64,000 nucleotides of DNA from Psychromonas sp. SP041 (GTDB lineage Bacteria > Pseudomonadota > Gammaproteobacteria > Enterobacterales > Psychromonadaceae): contig NZ_CBRF02000007.1 in assembly GCF_000470315.2 (NCBI RefSeq), positions 81,711 to 145,710 of the forward strand, given 5' to 3'. Shown one piece after another: positions 19,178-30,259 of the stretch; the first letter of the stretch is position 1, and the number at the start of each line of letters is the position of its first letter. The notes beneath the pieces are model-generated. The model did no database searches, was not told the DNA's origin, and worked only from the letters and a program-made list of their open reading frames with translations. Both the position numbers and the translations under genes were made by a program.

Positions 19178-20169
19178 TGAAGAAAATAGGGTTCGTTTTA
19201 TTATTTCTCTGTTTAGTAATAGCCGCAGCATTACTGTGGTCTAAACAACAAATAGACGCTTACTTAGGTTCCCCGAGAGTACAAGAAACACAATTATTTA
19301 CCTTAGCTGACGGTAGTTATTTCTCCCATTTAGCACCACAGTTAATTGATCAAGGCTTATTAGATAGTCAACGTTGGTGGAAGGTCGTCTCAAAATTAAG
19401 ATCTGAATTAACAAAAATAAAGTCAGGCACTTATGAATTACCAAAAGGGGCTTCTTTAGAACAAATTTTGGTCATCTTAACGAGTGGACATGAGTATCAG
19501 TTTAAACTGACCTTTGTTGAAGGCAGTACTTATAAAAACTGGCAGGCTATTTTTACCAATGCCGAGCACATTCAACCGCTACAAAAAACAGAACAAGAAT
19601 TATTAACTGCCCTAGAGAGCTCTTCTACTAAATTAGAAGGGTTATTGTTCCCTGAAACTTATCATTACACTGCTGATATGAGCGCGTTTAGTATTGTTAA
19701 AAAAGCCTATCTTCATCAACAACGTGTATTAGAAAAATTATGGGCGGAAAGAGACAATAACTTACCTTATAAAACCCCTTATGAAGCGTTGATCATGGCG
19801 TCAATTATTGAAAAAGAAAGTGGCTTAGCCAATGACCGCGATAAGATTTCATCGGTATTTGTCAATCGTTTAAAAATAGGGATGCGTTTACAAACTGATC
19901 CAACAGTTATTTATGGTATGGGTGATCGTTATAATGGACGTATTCGTAAAAAAGATTTACAAGAAAAAACCGCTTATAACACTTATACCATTAATGGTTT
20001 ACCGCCAACGCCGATTGCAATGCCAAGCGAAGAAGCGCTTTATGCCGCATTACATCCAGCAACAACTAAGTATTTGTATTTTGTGAGTAAAGGAGATGGC
20101 ACTTCTTATTTCTCAAAAAATTTAAGAGAGCACAATCGTGCTGTTAATAAATATATTCGAGGAATGTAA
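19174..20169 (+). CDS. mltG: Endolytic murein transglycosylase MltG
   Basis: A 331-residue YceG/MltG protein. Residues 5-24 form a single N-terminal membrane anchor. The C-terminal catalytic domain contains IMASIIEKESG (about 206-216, catalytic glutamate) and RLKIGMRLQTDPTVIYG. It cleaves nascent glycan strands near the inner membrane and helps set chain length. Overlap with pabC and a one-base gap before tmk show a tight operon. Confidence 0.95.
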   Translation: MMKKIGFVLLFLCLVIAAALLWSKQQIDAYLGSPRVQETQLFTLADGSYFSHLAPQLIDQGLLDSQRWWKVVSKLRSELTKIKSGTYELPKGASLEQILVILTSGHEYQFKLTFVEGSTYKNWQAIFTNAEHIQPLQKTEQELLTALESSSTKLEGLLFPETYHYTADMSAFSIVKKAYLHQQRVLEKLWAERDNNLPYKTPYEALIMASIIEKESGLANDRDKISSVFVNRLKIGMRLQTDPTVIYGMGDRYNGRIRKKDLQEKTAYNTYTINGLPPTPIAMPSEEALYAALHPATTKYLYFVSKGDGTSYFSKNLREHNRAVNKYIRGM

Positions 20170-20170
20170 T

Positions 20171-20824
20171 ATGTCAGCACAACAAAAATTAGCCGGTAAA
20201 TTTATCGTTATTGAAGGATTAGAAGGCGCGGGTAAAAGTACTGCGATTCAATATATTCAAGACTGGTTGATCAGCAAAGGTATTTCTGAACAAAAAATTG
20301 CATTGACCCGTGAACCCGGTGGCACTGTATTAGCTGAAAAAATGCGTGATATCGTTAAAATGGATGTTGATGATGAGCAGCTAGATGATAAAGCTGAGCT
20401 ATTAATTATGTATGCTGCACGAGTTCAACTAGTAGAGCATAAAATTAAACCTGCTTTGGCAGACAATAAAGTGGTTATTGGTGATCGCCATAACTGGTCT
20501 TCTTTAGCTTATCAAGGTGGTGGTCGCGGGATTGATTTAAATCTTATTCGCGATATTAAACAAGTAGCATTAGGTGATTTCAAAGCTGACTTTACGTTGT
20601 TTTTAGATATTGAACCTGAGCTAGGGTTAAGCAGAGCACGTGGTCGCGGAGAGTTAGATCGCATTGAACGTTTAGCCATTGATTTTTTTAATCGCTCTCG
20701 TGCCGTATTTCAGCAATTAGTTGCAGATGAACCGAGCGCGGTTTGTATTGATGCAAGCCAATCATTTACTGACGTTGAAACCGCCATTAAGCAACAACTT
20801 GATACTTGGTTAGCGAGTTTATAA
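20171..20824 (+). CDS. tmk: Thymidylate kinase
   Basis: A 217-residue dTMP kinase producing dTDP. EGLEGAGKST (about residues 13-22) is the P-loop, TREPGGT (about 48-54) the DRX/LID-associated loop and GDRHNWSSLAYQGGGRG the family motif. The frame opens 11 codons earlier inside mltG, but MSAQQKLAGKFIV at 20171, preceded by GAGGAATGTAAT, is the conserved start. It abuts holB directly. Confidence 0.95.
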   Translation: MSAQQKLAGKFIVIEGLEGAGKSTAIQYIQDWLISKGISEQKIALTREPGGTVLAEKMRDIVKMDVDDEQLDDKAELLIMYAARVQLVEHKIKPALADNKVVIGDRHNWSSLAYQGGGRGIDLNLIRDIKQVALGDFKADFTLFLDIEPELGLSRARGRGELDRIERLAIDFFNRSRAVFQQLVADEPSAVCIDASQSFTDVETAIKQQLDTWLASL

Positions 20825-21883
20825 ATGCCTACAAACAATGAAATGCCAGATACAGATAATGCTGAGGTGATTTTTGATAATGTTACCACACCTTGGTTAA
20901 CGCCTTTTTATGAGAAGTTACAAAACACTTATCATGAAGGACGTTTTGCCCATGGTTTATTGTTCACTGGTAGTGCGGGTATTGGCAAATATAAGTTAGC
21001 AAAACAATTAGCTCAATTTTTATTATGTACCGATAAAAGAGACAATGATGCTTGTTTTGAGTGTCATTCTTGTCGTTTAATCAGTGCGAATAATCATCTT
21101 GATTTTCACTTGTTAGAAGCTGAAAAGAATAAATCAATTGGTATTGACCAAGTACGATTACTAACCGAGAAGCTGAATGAACGTCCGCAGTTAGGTAACA
21201 ATAAAGTCGTTTTGATTAAAGGGGTTGATCAGTTAACAGAAGCGGCGGCTAATGCGCTGTTAAAAACACTTGAAGAACCGCAAGGAGACAGTTATCTTAT
21301 TTTATTGGCGCGTACTCATCACCAATTAATGCCAACCTTGTTAAGTCGTTTACAGCAAACACATATTCATAGCCCAGACGATCAAACATTAATTGATTGG
21401 TTATATGCATTAGGGTACCAAGTGAGTGATTATGGCGTATTACGCTGGTTTCAAAATAGCCCATTAGCATTACTTAATCACTTAAAAGCACTTGAACAAG
21501 ATGCGTCTCTGGATACACGTCGTCAGTGTGTTGAAGGTTTATTTAATTTATTATATCAACCTATTCATCTATTCTCGTTTTCGCAATTACTGATTAAAGA
21601 TGTAGAACAAAATTTATTACTGGTATTTCATCTATTACACGATATTCATAAATTAAAATTAAATAATAATCAGCTTAATGAAGATGCTATTTATTATTTT
21701 GCATTGCCACAACTACAACTTTGGCAAGCGCAGCTCTCTTGCAAAAGTTTACGCGTATTAAGTACTGAAATATTAAAGACCCGTAGTTTATTAACCAGTC
21801 ATTCATCGCTAAAAAAAGAACTGTTGATTAACGCATTATTGATAAAAATTAAAAACGAATTTAAGGAAAATAAAGCATGTTAG
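20825..21883 (+). CDS. holB: DNA polymerase III subunit delta'
   Basis: A 352-residue clamp-loader subunit. FTGSAGIGKYKLAKQLAQFLLC is a P-loop that in delta' need not hydrolyse ATP, and CFECHSC (about residues 78-84) belongs to the zinc-binding module. ALLKTLEEPQGDSYLILL is the conserved RFC box. The N-terminal 25 residues are variable. The start abuts the tmk stop, and its end overlaps tatD by seven bases, so all are cotranscribed. Confidence 0.92.
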   Translation: MPTNNEMPDTDNAEVIFDNVTTPWLTPFYEKLQNTYHEGRFAHGLLFTGSAGIGKYKLAKQLAQFLLCTDKRDNDACFECHSCRLISANNHLDFHLLEAEKNKSIGIDQVRLLTEKLNERPQLGNNKVVLIKGVDQLTEAAANALLKTLEEPQGDSYLILLARTHHQLMPTLLSRLQQTHIHSPDDQTLIDWLYALGYQVSDYGVLRWFQNSPLALLNHLKALEQDASLDTRRQCVEGLFNLLYQPIHLFSFSQLLIKDVEQNLLLVFHLLHDIHKLKLNNNQLNEDAIYYFALPQLQLWQAQLSCKSLRVLSTEILKTRSLLTSHSSLKKELLINALLIKIKNEFKENKAC

Positions 21884-22659
21884 TAGATTCTCATTGTCAC
21901 CTTGACCGCTTAGACTATAAAGAAAAACATAAGAATATCGCAGACGTTATCGACAAAGCCCAAGTACAAGGTATTACGCATTTATTAAGTGTTTGCGTAA
22001 CCTTAGATGACTATCCAGCAATGGCTGAAATGATTGCACCTTATAAGCAAGTGTCTAGTACTTGTGGCATCCACCCATTGTACAAAGAGGCAGTGATGGA
22101 TGAAGCTTTATTACTTGAATATGCAAGTTCAGATAAAGTGGTTGCGATAGGTGAAACGGGGTTAGATTTCTTTTATTCACCTGAAACAAAAGAATGGCAA
22201 ATGGATGCGTTTCGTAGACAAATTAGAGTGGCTAAACAGCTTAATAAACCGCTTATTATCCATACGCGTGGTGCGCGTCAAGATACCTTAGATATTCTTC
22301 GTGAAGAAGGCGCAGAACAAGTGGGCGGTGTATTACATTGCTTTACTGAGTCGATTGAAATGGCCGAAGAAGCAATGAAAATGGGCTTCTATATCTCAGT
22401 GTCAGGTATCGTAACCTTTAAAAATGCTAAAGAACTGCAAGAAGTGATCAAAGCCGTACCGTTGGATCGTTTATTAGTTGAAACCGATTCACCTTACCTC
22501 GCTCCTATACCACATCGTGGCAAAGAAAATGAGCCTGCTTATACGCATGACGTTGCTAAATTTGTAGCAGATTTAAAAGGCGTTTCCTTTGAAGAATTAG
22601 CTGAAGTGACGACTAATAACTATTTCACGCTGTTCAAAGGGGCGATTACCGTTAGCTAA
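21877..22659 (+). CDS. ycfH: TatD family metal-dependent DNase (YcfH)
   Basis: A 260-residue TIM-barrel hydrolase. DSHCHLDRL (residues 4-12) supplies two metal histidines, AIGETGLDFFY (about 91-101) a glutamate/aspartate pair, IIHTRGA, HCFTES and ETDSPYLAPIPHRGK the rest. TatD-type enzymes have metal-dependent 3'-5' DNase activity; the YcfH branch at this locus is otherwise uncharacterised. It is the last gene of the pabC-mltG-tmk-holB run. Confidence 0.92.
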   Translation: MLVDSHCHLDRLDYKEKHKNIADVIDKAQVQGITHLLSVCVTLDDYPAMAEMIAPYKQVSSTCGIHPLYKEAVMDEALLLEYASSDKVVAIGETGLDFFYSPETKEWQMDAFRRQIRVAKQLNKPLIIHTRGARQDTLDILREEGAEQVGGVLHCFTESIEMAEEAMKMGFYISVSGIVTFKNAKELQEVIKAVPLDRLLVETDSPYLAPIPHRGKENEPAYTHDVAKFVADLKGVSFEELAEVTTNNYFTLFKGAITVS

Positions 22660-22790
22660 TATTATCGTAATGGTCATTTATGCCTTGAATTGAACTGTTT
22701 TTCCAGCGCAAAATTTAGATAACATAGTTAATGTAATCGGTATAAACCTATAAAAAGGTCTGATATAAAATATGAGAAAAGGAAACTAAT

Positions 22791-23402
22791 ATGCAAACCG
22801 TATTATTAAATGGACAACAAATTACACCTTCAAAAGTGGTGTGCATTGGTCGTAACTATGTTGAACATATTGCTGAATTGAATAACGAAGTCCCGACTGA
22901 ACCTGTTATTTTTGTAAAACCAAACTCAGCTATTTCAACAGAGATCAAAACACATGCCGTTGATGCCATTCATTATGAAGCTGAGCTGTCTTTTATCATA
23001 GAAAATAATCAATTTATTGGCGCAGGAATTGGTTTAGACCTAACCAAACGAGAAGTACAAAGTGTATTAAAAAGCAAAAGCTTACCTTGGGAAAGGGCGA
23101 AGGCTTTTGACGCTTCAGCGGTATTCTCTGAGTTTGTCGCGATTGACAATAAAGTGGAATCATTAAGTTTAGTCTTATTAATTAATGATGATATTATTCA
23201 ACAAGCGAATTATGAATTAATGATTTATAAACCAGCACAAATAGTCGCTGCGGTTAATGAGTTTATGTCTTTTGAAACACACGATATATTAATGACGGGC
23301 ACTCCAAAAGGCGTTGGTAAAGTGAATAAAGGCGATCGATTTACAGGTCAACTTTATGATCAAGACACGCTATTAGTGACTCAAACGTGGACCGTATTAT
23401 AA
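22791..23402 (+). CDS. ycgM: Fumarylacetoacetate hydrolase family protein (YcgM-like)
   Basis: A 203-residue FAH-fold protein. KVVCIGRNYVEHIAEL near the N-terminus, EAELSFII (about residues 64-71, metal-binding glutamates) and MTGTPKGVGKVNKGD (about 165-179) are diagnostic. Members hydrolyse or decarboxylate 2-oxo acids such as acylpyruvates or oxaloacetate with Mg2+; the substrate here cannot be read from sequence. Preceded by AAAAGGAAACTAAT and followed by a hairpin, so probably monocistronic. Confidence 0.85.
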   Translation: MQTVLLNGQQITPSKVVCIGRNYVEHIAELNNEVPTEPVIFVKPNSAISTEIKTHAVDAIHYEAELSFIIENNQFIGAGIGLDLTKREVQSVLKSKSLPWERAKAFDASAVFSEFVAIDNKVESLSLVLLINDDIIQQANYELMIYKPAQIVAAVNEFMSFETHDILMTGTPKGVGKVNKGDRFTGQLYDQDTLLVTQTWTVL

Positions 23403-23429
23403 CGCTATATTTCACCTGTCTTTAGTAAG

Positions 23430-23472
23430 CGCTGGCTTGAACATGAAATAATTGTTCAATTCCAGCGTTTTA
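23430..23472 (+). terminator. Probable terminator after ycgM
   Basis: CGCTGG / CCAGCG outer stem and GAACA / TGTTC inner stem (23430-23467) are followed by TTTTAT. The interrupted stem makes it weaker than the others. It could also take part in control of pheST, but no phenylalanine-rich leader peptide is visible downstream. Confidence 0.6.
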
Positions 23473-23559
23473 TCGCCTGCAAACCGTCCTCAGCACTAGC
23501 CATATCACTTTGAACTGCGTAAAATTACACCCATATTTTTTATCACTTGTCTAAAGTAG

Positions 23560-24549
<990 letters not shown>

Positions 24550-24561
24550 GGGTTATTAATA

Positions 24562-26949
24562 ATGAAATTCAGTGAAGCTTGGTTACGCGAATGGGTTAAC
24601 CCAGAAATTAGTTCTGAAGCACTACAGCACCAAATTACAATGGCCGGTCTTGAAGTTGATGACGTAGAGCCTGTTGCTGGCGAGTTCAGTAAAGTACTTG
24701 TTGGTGAAGTAGTCGAATGTGGTCCGCATCCTGATGCAGATAAATTACAAGTCACTAAAATCAATATCGGTGAAGATGAATTAATCGACATCGTTTGTGG
24801 CGCTAAAAATTGTCGTTTAGGGTTAAAAGTGGCTGTTGCCGTTGTTGGTGCAGTCTTACCGGGCGATTTTAAAATTAAAAAAGCAAAACTACGCGGTCAA
24901 CCATCATTTGGTATGTTGTGTAGTGAGTCAGAGTTAGGCATGGCTGACAGTGCAGAAGGGATTATCGAATTACCTTTAGATGCGCCAATCGGTCAATGTG
25001 TTCGTGAATACCTACAACTTAATGACGTGATTATTGATGTTGATTTAACAGCAAACCGTGCTGATTGTTTAGGTATTGCAGGTCTTGCTCGTGAAGTCGC
25101 CGTATTAAATGGCATTGAAGCAACACAAGTAACTTGGAACAATGTTGATGTAACGATTGATGACCAAGTCGCTATTAATTTACAAGCGCCTGAAGCATGT
25201 CCACGTTATCTTGGTCGTGTTATTAAAGGCATTAATCAAAATGCAACAACACCGCTTTGGATGGTTGAAAAACTACGTCGTTGTGGTGTGCGCAGTGTTG
25301 ATGCTGTTGTCGATATTACACAATACGTATTACTTGAGTTTGGTCATCCAATGCATGCATTTGATTTAACTAAACTAGAGGGTGGCATTGAAGTTCGCCT
25401 TGCAGAGCAAGATGAAAAATTAACGCTATTAGACGGTAAAGAAGTTAAATTAAATGCTGATACATTAGTGATTGCAGACCAATCTAAAGCACTTGCAATG
25501 GCAGGTATCTTTGGTGGTCAAGATTCTGGTGTACAAGAAGGTTCAACAGATATCTTCTTAGAGAGTGCTTTCTTTGCACCTCTTGCTATTGCTGGTCGTG
25601 CACGTAGTTACGGTTTACATACTGACGCTTCACATCGTTATGAACGTGGTGTAGATCCAGTATTACAAGCAACGGCAATGGAACGTGCTACGCAGCTGTT
25701 AGTTGAAATCTGTGGTGGTCAAGTTGGTCCAATTACAGAAGCTGTCAATGAAGCGACTCTACCAAAACAAGCGACTATCGAGTTACGCCGTAGCAAGTTA
25801 GATCGTTTAATCGGTATTTCAATTGATTCTGATCGTGTTCAGAAAATATTAACGCAACTAGGTTGTGTTGTTTCTGAAACAGCAGAAGGGTGGTCAGCAG
25901 TTGCGCCTACTTACCGTTTTGACATGGAAATTGAAGAAGACTTAGTTGAAGAAGTAGCACGTGTATTTGGTTATAACAATATTCCAAATATTGCTCCTCA
26001 AGCAGCATTAACAATGCCTGCTCATAACGAGTCTCGTTTAAAATTATCTAAAATTCGCGATGTATTAGTCAATCGTGAATATCAAGAAGCAATCACCTAT
26101 AGCTTCGTTGACCCAGATAAACAACTTAAGTTACACCCTGAAGCAGATGCACTTATTTTGCCGCACCCGATTTCGAAAGACATGTCAGCAATGCGTGTTA
26201 GTTTGTGGTCTGGTTTATTGGAAAGTGTGTCTAAAAACCAAAAGCGTCAGCAAAATCGTGTTCGTTTATTTGAAACAGGTTTACGTTTCATTAAAGATGA
26301 GCAAGCTGAAAATGGTATTCGTCAACAAGCAATGTTATCAGGTGTTATTATTGGTAACGTGAATGACGAGCATTGGTCTATTGAAACAGGCGCTGCTGAC
26401 TTCTTTGACTTAAAAGCAGATCTAGAAGCGGTGTTAGATTTAACCGTTGATGATGCAAGTTTTGAGTTCAAAGCTGAAAAGCACAGTGCTTTACACCCTG
26501 GTCAATCTGCAGGTATTTACCGTAACGGCGTTAATGTGGGTTATATCGGTAGTTTACATCCAAGTTTGAAAAAACCATTTGCACTAAATGGCCAAGCTAT
26601 TGTATTTGAAATAGAAATTGATGCAGTATTAACACGTCAATTACCGCAAGCTGGTGACATCTCTAAGTTCCCTGCGAACAGCCGAGATCTTGCATTTGTG
26701 GTCGATGATCAAGTAAATGCAGGTAAGGTCTTAAAATTTATAGAAAAAATTGGCGGTTCTCAGTTAGTTAGCATAAACTTGTTTGACGTATACAAAGGAC
26801 AAGGTGTTGAAGAAGGTAAGAAAAGTTTAGCAATAGGCTTGATCTTACAAGATGCAACACGTACTTTGGAAGAACAGGAGATTGCTGATAGCGTTAATTT
26901 AATAGTTGAAGCGGTTTCTACGGAATTTCATGCATCGTTGAGAGATTAA
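24562..26949 (+). CDS. pheT: Phenylalanyl-tRNA synthetase beta subunit
   Basis: A 795-residue beta subunit. It has an N-terminal tRNA-binding domain (about 40-150, with [16 protein letters not shown]), the B3/B4 editing domain (about 210-385, [12 protein letters not shown]), B5 (about 400-475), a non-catalytic synthetase-like core (about 490-680), and a C-terminal ferredoxin-fold anticodon-binding domain (about 700-794, [12 protein letters not shown]). It edits mischarged Tyr-tRNA-Phe. Three bases separate it from ihfA, the usual pheST-ihfA operon. Confidence 0.97.
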   Translation: MKFSEAWLREWVNPEISSEALQHQITMAGLEVDDVEPVAGEFSKVLVGEVVECGPHPDADKLQVTKINIGEDELIDIVCGAKNCRLGLKVAVAVVGAVLPGDFKIKKAKLRGQPSFGMLCSESELGMADSAEGIIELPLDAPIGQCVREYLQLNDVIIDVDLTANRADCLGIAGLAREVAVLNGIEATQVTWNNVDVTIDDQVAINLQAPEACPRYLGRVIKGINQNATTPLWMVEKLRRCGVRSVDAVVDITQYVLLEFGHPMHAFDLTKLEGGIEVRLAEQDEKLTLLDGKEVKLNADTLVIADQSKALAMAGIFGGQDSGVQEGSTDIFLESAFFAPLAIAGRARSYGLHTDASHRYERGVDPVLQATAMERATQLLVEICGGQVGPITEAVNEATLPKQATIELRRSKLDRLIGISIDSDRVQKILTQLGCVVSETAEGWSAVAPTYRFDMEIEEDLVEEVARVFGYNNIPNIAPQAALTMPAHNESRLKLSKIRDVLVNREYQEAITYSFVDPDKQLKLHPEADALILPHPISKDMSAMRVSLWSGLLESVSKNQKRQQNRVRLFETGLRFIKDEQAENGIRQQAMLSGVIIGNVNDEHWSIETGAADFFDLKADLEAVLDLTVDDASFEFKAEKHSALHPGQSAGIYRNGVNVGYIGSLHPSLKKPFALNGQAIVFEIEIDAVLTRQLPQAGDISKFPANSRDLAFVVDDQVNAGKVLKFIEKIGGSQLVSINLFDVYKGQGVEEGKKSLAIGLILQDATRTLEEQEIADSVNLIVEAVSTEFHASLRD

Positions 26950-26952
26950 TTT

Positions 26953-27258
26953 ATGGCACTGACAAAAGCTGAGATAGCAGCACATTTATCGGAAGAAATC
27001 GGATTAAGCAAACGAGAAGCAAAAGAGTTTGTAGAATCTTTCTTTGAAGAAATTAAATCTACACTTGAAGCTGGTTCACCAGTTAAAATTTCAGGTTTTG
27101 GTGGATTTGAACTTAAAGATAAAGGAGAACGACCTGGTCGTAATCCGAAAACTGGCGAAGATATTCCTATTGAAGCCCGACGAGTTGTTACTTTTAAAGC
27201 TGGTCAGAAACTGAAAGAGTTAGTGGAAACTAGCCTATCAGATAAGCCTAATAAATAA
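26953..27258 (+). CDS. ihfA: Integration host factor alpha subunit
   Basis: A 101-residue HU/IHF-fold DNA-bending protein. [21 protein letters not shown] (residues about 48-68) is the beta-arm with the proline that intercalates at kinks. N-terminal [20 protein letters not shown] is typical of IhfA. With IhfB it bends DNA by over 160 degrees and supports, among others, sigma-54 promoters such as the one at 53.9 kb. Last gene of pheST-ihfA, followed by a terminator. Confidence 0.96.
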   Translation: MALTKAEIAAHLSEEIGLSKREAKEFVESFFEEIKSTLEAGSPVKISGFGGFELKDKGERPGRNPKTGEDIPIEARRVVTFKAGQKLKELVETSLSDKPNK

Positions 27259-27312
27259 TTAATACTAAGTTCTATAATTAGGTCATTATTCAATTTGGCA
27301 TTATATCTCCTG

Positions 27313-27339
27313 AAAAAGTCGCTCTGCGGCTTTTTTTTT
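27313..27339 (+). terminator. Terminator after ihfA
   Basis: AAAAAGTCGC / GCGGCTTTTT stem (one G-T pair) with a three-base loop and a run of T residues. Confidence 0.88.
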
Positions 27340-27697
27340 ACCTAAAATTTACTGAACATATTTATTGAAATTCAGAGCAGTGATTAAATACCTAAGTAGT
27401 TGAATCAATATATTATGAACTTAGACACAAACTTTTTTTAATATAACACTACAATTAATAATGCTATTTTTTGATTGCCAAATAGATAGTCAAAAAAATA
27501 GCGTGTTAAGGTCAATTTTCAGGATAAGTTACTGATTCAGGGTATTGAGCTTAATTATTTAATTCGCTTAGAAAATTATATATTGGAAGCAGAGTGTTGA
27601 AATGAATATCTGAAATAAAGTGCTGAGCTAAACTATTAGCTGCTTTTTACTGTGAGTTATTAGCGTATATTTTAAAAAGTCGATGAGGTCTATTGTT
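27340..27697. other. Intergenic region upstream of cobB
   Basis: No gene seen. At 27463-27502 there is a long hairpin, GCTATTTTTTGA pairing with TCAAAAAAATAGC (one bulged base) around a 15-base loop. Otherwise AT-rich; the cobB promoter must lie near its right end. Confidence 0.55.
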
Positions 27698-28405
27698 GTG
27701 AGTGAGTATAAGAAAATTGTGATCTTAACAGGCGCGGGCATTTCAGCTGAGTCAGGCATTAGTACTTTTCGTGCAAAAGATGGTTTGTGGGAAAAATATA
27801 AACTCGAAGACGTCGCTACCTTAGATGGCTATAAACGCGACCCAGAATTAGTGTTAGACTTTTATAACAAGCGACGTCAAAGTTTTTGTTTAGGGACCAG
27901 TAAACCCAATGCGGCACATTATGCTTTAGCGGAACTTGAAGAAAATTTTGATGGTGAATTTTTACTCGTGACACAAAACATAGATAACTTGCATGAACAG
28001 GCGGGGTCTAAAAACGTCATTCACATGCACGGTGAATTATTAAAAGTACGTTGCGCCAAAACTAATCAAGTTATTCCATGGACAACAGACCTTACCAGCG
28101 ATGATTTTTGTACCTGTTGCCAATATCCTTTAGCATTACGTCCGCATATTGTTTGGTTTGGAGAAATGCCGTTAGGCCTAGATATTATTTATCACCATCT
28201 CGCACAAGCTGATTTATTTATTGCTATTGGTACTTCAGGAACGGTTTATCCAGCTGCTGGTTTTGTTGAAGAAGCAAAAAGTGTCGGTGCAGAGTCAATT
28301 GAAGTTAATCTTGAACCGAGTGAAATAAATAGTCATTTCGATATTCTACTACATGGTAAAGCCTCAAAATTGGTACCTGAGTTAGTTAAAACACTCTTAG
28401 GTTAA
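27698..28405 (+). CDS. cobB: NAD-dependent protein deacylase (sirtuin)
   Basis: A 235-residue sirtuin from GTG at 27698, chosen because GAGG at 27685-27688 is correctly spaced and the next residues [19 protein letters not shown] match the family start; an ATG five codons upstream has no ribosome site. [14 protein letters not shown] binds [16 protein letters not shown] and HMHGEL carry the catalytic histidine, and Cys residues in RCAKT and CTCCQYP fit the zinc site. It removes acetyl or succinyl groups from lysines. Tyr and Arg residues near [16 protein letters not shown] suggest class III desuccinylase capability. Confidence 0.92.
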   Translation: MSEYKKIVILTGAGISAESGISTFRAKDGLWEKYKLEDVATLDGYKRDPELVLDFYNKRRQSFCLGTSKPNAAHYALAELEENFDGEFLLVTQNIDNLHEQAGSKNVIHMHGELLKVRCAKTNQVIPWTTDLTSDDFCTCCQYPLALRPHIVWFGEMPLGLDIIYHHLAQADLFIAIGTSGTVYPAAGFVEEAKSVGAESIEVNLEPSEINSHFDILLHGKASKLVPELVKTLLG

Positions 28406-28578
28406 GCAAGGTCAAAAATAACTTAGAGTATGCTATGCAGTTGATTTTTAAATAATACGCATAAGCGTTTAATCTACTTGAAAAGCTAACAGAACCCCCT
28501 ACAATGATTTGCTGCTGAACAGCTGTTATTTAGCTGTTATTTAGCTTTTATTTATTCTAGTAGGGAAGTTAGCTTGTT

Positions 28579-29415
28579 ATGAACTCAAAATATTTTGTAT
28601 TAGGTGGTGATATTAAGAAATCACTGGCCGAAGGGTACCGATTCGATTTAAAAAAATTGTTATTAGATGCGCTTAAAGTAACCCGTAAACATTTTTTACC
28701 ACTCCTTACCGCTTGTATTTTCATCATGCTCGTTTCCTTTGCTTTATTAAGTATCTTTATTGATGGCAGCACTTCTTTAAGTGACCCAACAGTGATTGGT
28801 GCTTTCTTTATTTTTGCATTACTAATTGCACCACCACTAATGACAGGTTTAATCATGATGGGGGTTCATCACTCTGTTGGTTTAAAAACTAATTCATTCC
28901 ACTTATTTAACTATTTCAAAATGTTGTTGAAATTATCGTTAGCCGCAATGATGGTTAACTTGATGACGAATGCTGCAAGTATGGCACTTGGGCAAGTCTT
29001 TGGCAGTGCAGGAGTTGTGTTGTCTATTATTGTTTTACTGTATTTGAAAATGTCTTTTTGTTTGGTTTACCCTTTAATTGCTGAAAAGAAAGTGTCTCCT
29101 GTTGTTGCCTTAAAACTGTCCTTTAAATTAGTACATAAAAATATCGGGCAATTTACACAATTACTTATTATTTTCTGCGTGTTATTCCTTGTTGGGATTT
29201 TAACCTCTGGTATTGGCTTATTATTTGTTATTCCATTTTGCATTAATGTCATCGGATTGGTTTACCGTGATATTTGTGGTGTTAGCGTTGCCGTTACTGA
29301 AGCCTCTGACTCAAACGATCATGACCAAGATAAAAACAATGACCATAAAAATGATACTAATAACTCAGATGATGATCATCATTCAGGTCCTAAAAGCGGT
29401 GGTTTTGAAGCCTAG
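28579..29415 (+). CDS. Polytopic inner-membrane protein with acidic His-rich tail
   Basis: A 278-residue protein of unknown function. About five to six hydrophobic segments (near residues 42-60, 72-95, 112-135, 140-165, 190-225) are followed by a hydrophilic tail from about 240 rich in Asp, Asn, His and Lys. The hydrophobic part resembles BPSS1780/YciC-like membrane families without a firm match. The tail could bind metal ions, which is inference. It is 58 bases upstream of the exported DUF2987-like gene and may share a transcript. Confidence 0.7.
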   Translation: MNSKYFVLGGDIKKSLAEGYRFDLKKLLLDALKVTRKHFLPLLTACIFIMLVSFALLSIFIDGSTSLSDPTVIGAFFIFALLIAPPLMTGLIMMGVHHSVGLKTNSFHLFNYFKMLLKLSLAAMMVNLMTNAASMALGQVFGSAGVVLSIIVLLYLKMSFCLVYPLIAEKKVSPVVALKLSFKLVHKNIGQFTQLLIIFCVLFLVGILTSGIGLLFVIPFCINVIGLVYRDICGVSVAVTEASDSNDHDQDKNNDHKNDTNNSDDDHHSGPKSGGFEA

Positions 29416-29473
29416 TTTCAGTCATTTAGTCTTTTATTCATTAATAGTAAGTAAAAAAGTAAGGAATTAAGGC

Positions 29474-30139
29474 ATGCGCTTATTACTTGTCGTTTCGCTA
29501 ATGTTGTTTTCTTCATTTAGCCAAGCATCGACTATCAAGCTAAATTATTCGGTTTTCTTTAGTTACATGAAAACCATGTATAAATTAGATTACCCTTATG
29601 TGACGACGGCTTTTTACTTAATAGACAAGGGTGATCAAAGCTTATGTCATATTAATAACGCAGAGATCGTCGTTGAAAATGTTAATGAACCCATTCTTTT
29701 CCAACCAGAAGGGCGCTTATTACCCTTTTATTCTGATCAACATCGTCAAGATGGCGCCGTTTTGGTGGTCGATCTCGATGATGGCAAAACACTTTCTAGC
29801 TGTAACTTACAAATAACAGTGATGGCAAAAGAACGTGAGCTTGCTAATTTAAATGAACAAAAGTTAGTCGCTATTGCTGAACAACTCGAAGGTGTATTAA
29901 AGAAAAATGCAGGCATGATTGGTAAATACTTTTTACCTGAGTTTGCAGGCGTTCGATTAACACCCACTTCGCCATTAACAGAATCACAGTTAAAGGCGCT
30001 AGGTAATCAAGTTAGTATGGCAAGTAACGGCGACCTTTTACTGAAAAAAAATGCTTTCATCATAATAAATAAAATAAATGAACTTAACCTTTTACTTAAA
30101 CGTATAACCCCATGGATGGTAAATAATAACCCTAGTTAA
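29474..30139 (+). CDS. Exported protein, DUF2987-like
   Basis: A 221-residue protein with an 18-residue signal peptide (cleavage after SQA). The mature part starts STIKLNYSVFFSYMKTMYKLDYPYVTTAFYL and has two cysteines (near residues 56 and 115) that may pair in the periplasm. This pattern resembles DUF2987 proteins of Shewanella and relatives; the call is from recall. No catalytic motif is visible. GGAATTAAGGC precedes ATG. Confidence 0.6.
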   Translation: MRLLLVVSLMLFSSFSQASTIKLNYSVFFSYMKTMYKLDYPYVTTAFYLIDKGDQSLCHINNAEIVVENVNEPILFQPEGRLLPFYSDQHRQDGAVLVVDLDDGKTLSSCNLQITVMAKERELANLNEQKLVAIAEQLEGVLKKNAGMIGKYFLPEFAGVRLTPTSPLTESQLKALGNQVSMASNGDLLLKKNAFIIINKINELNLLLKRITPWMVNNNPS

Positions 30140-30259
30140 ATTAAAGGTTTAATAGAGGTTATTAACGTCATACATTTTGATAGTATGACTATATTGAAAG
30201 TAAAAAGTTATAGATAAAAGTTATTATAAGTTAAAAGCACAAGCACTTAGGAGTTACTC

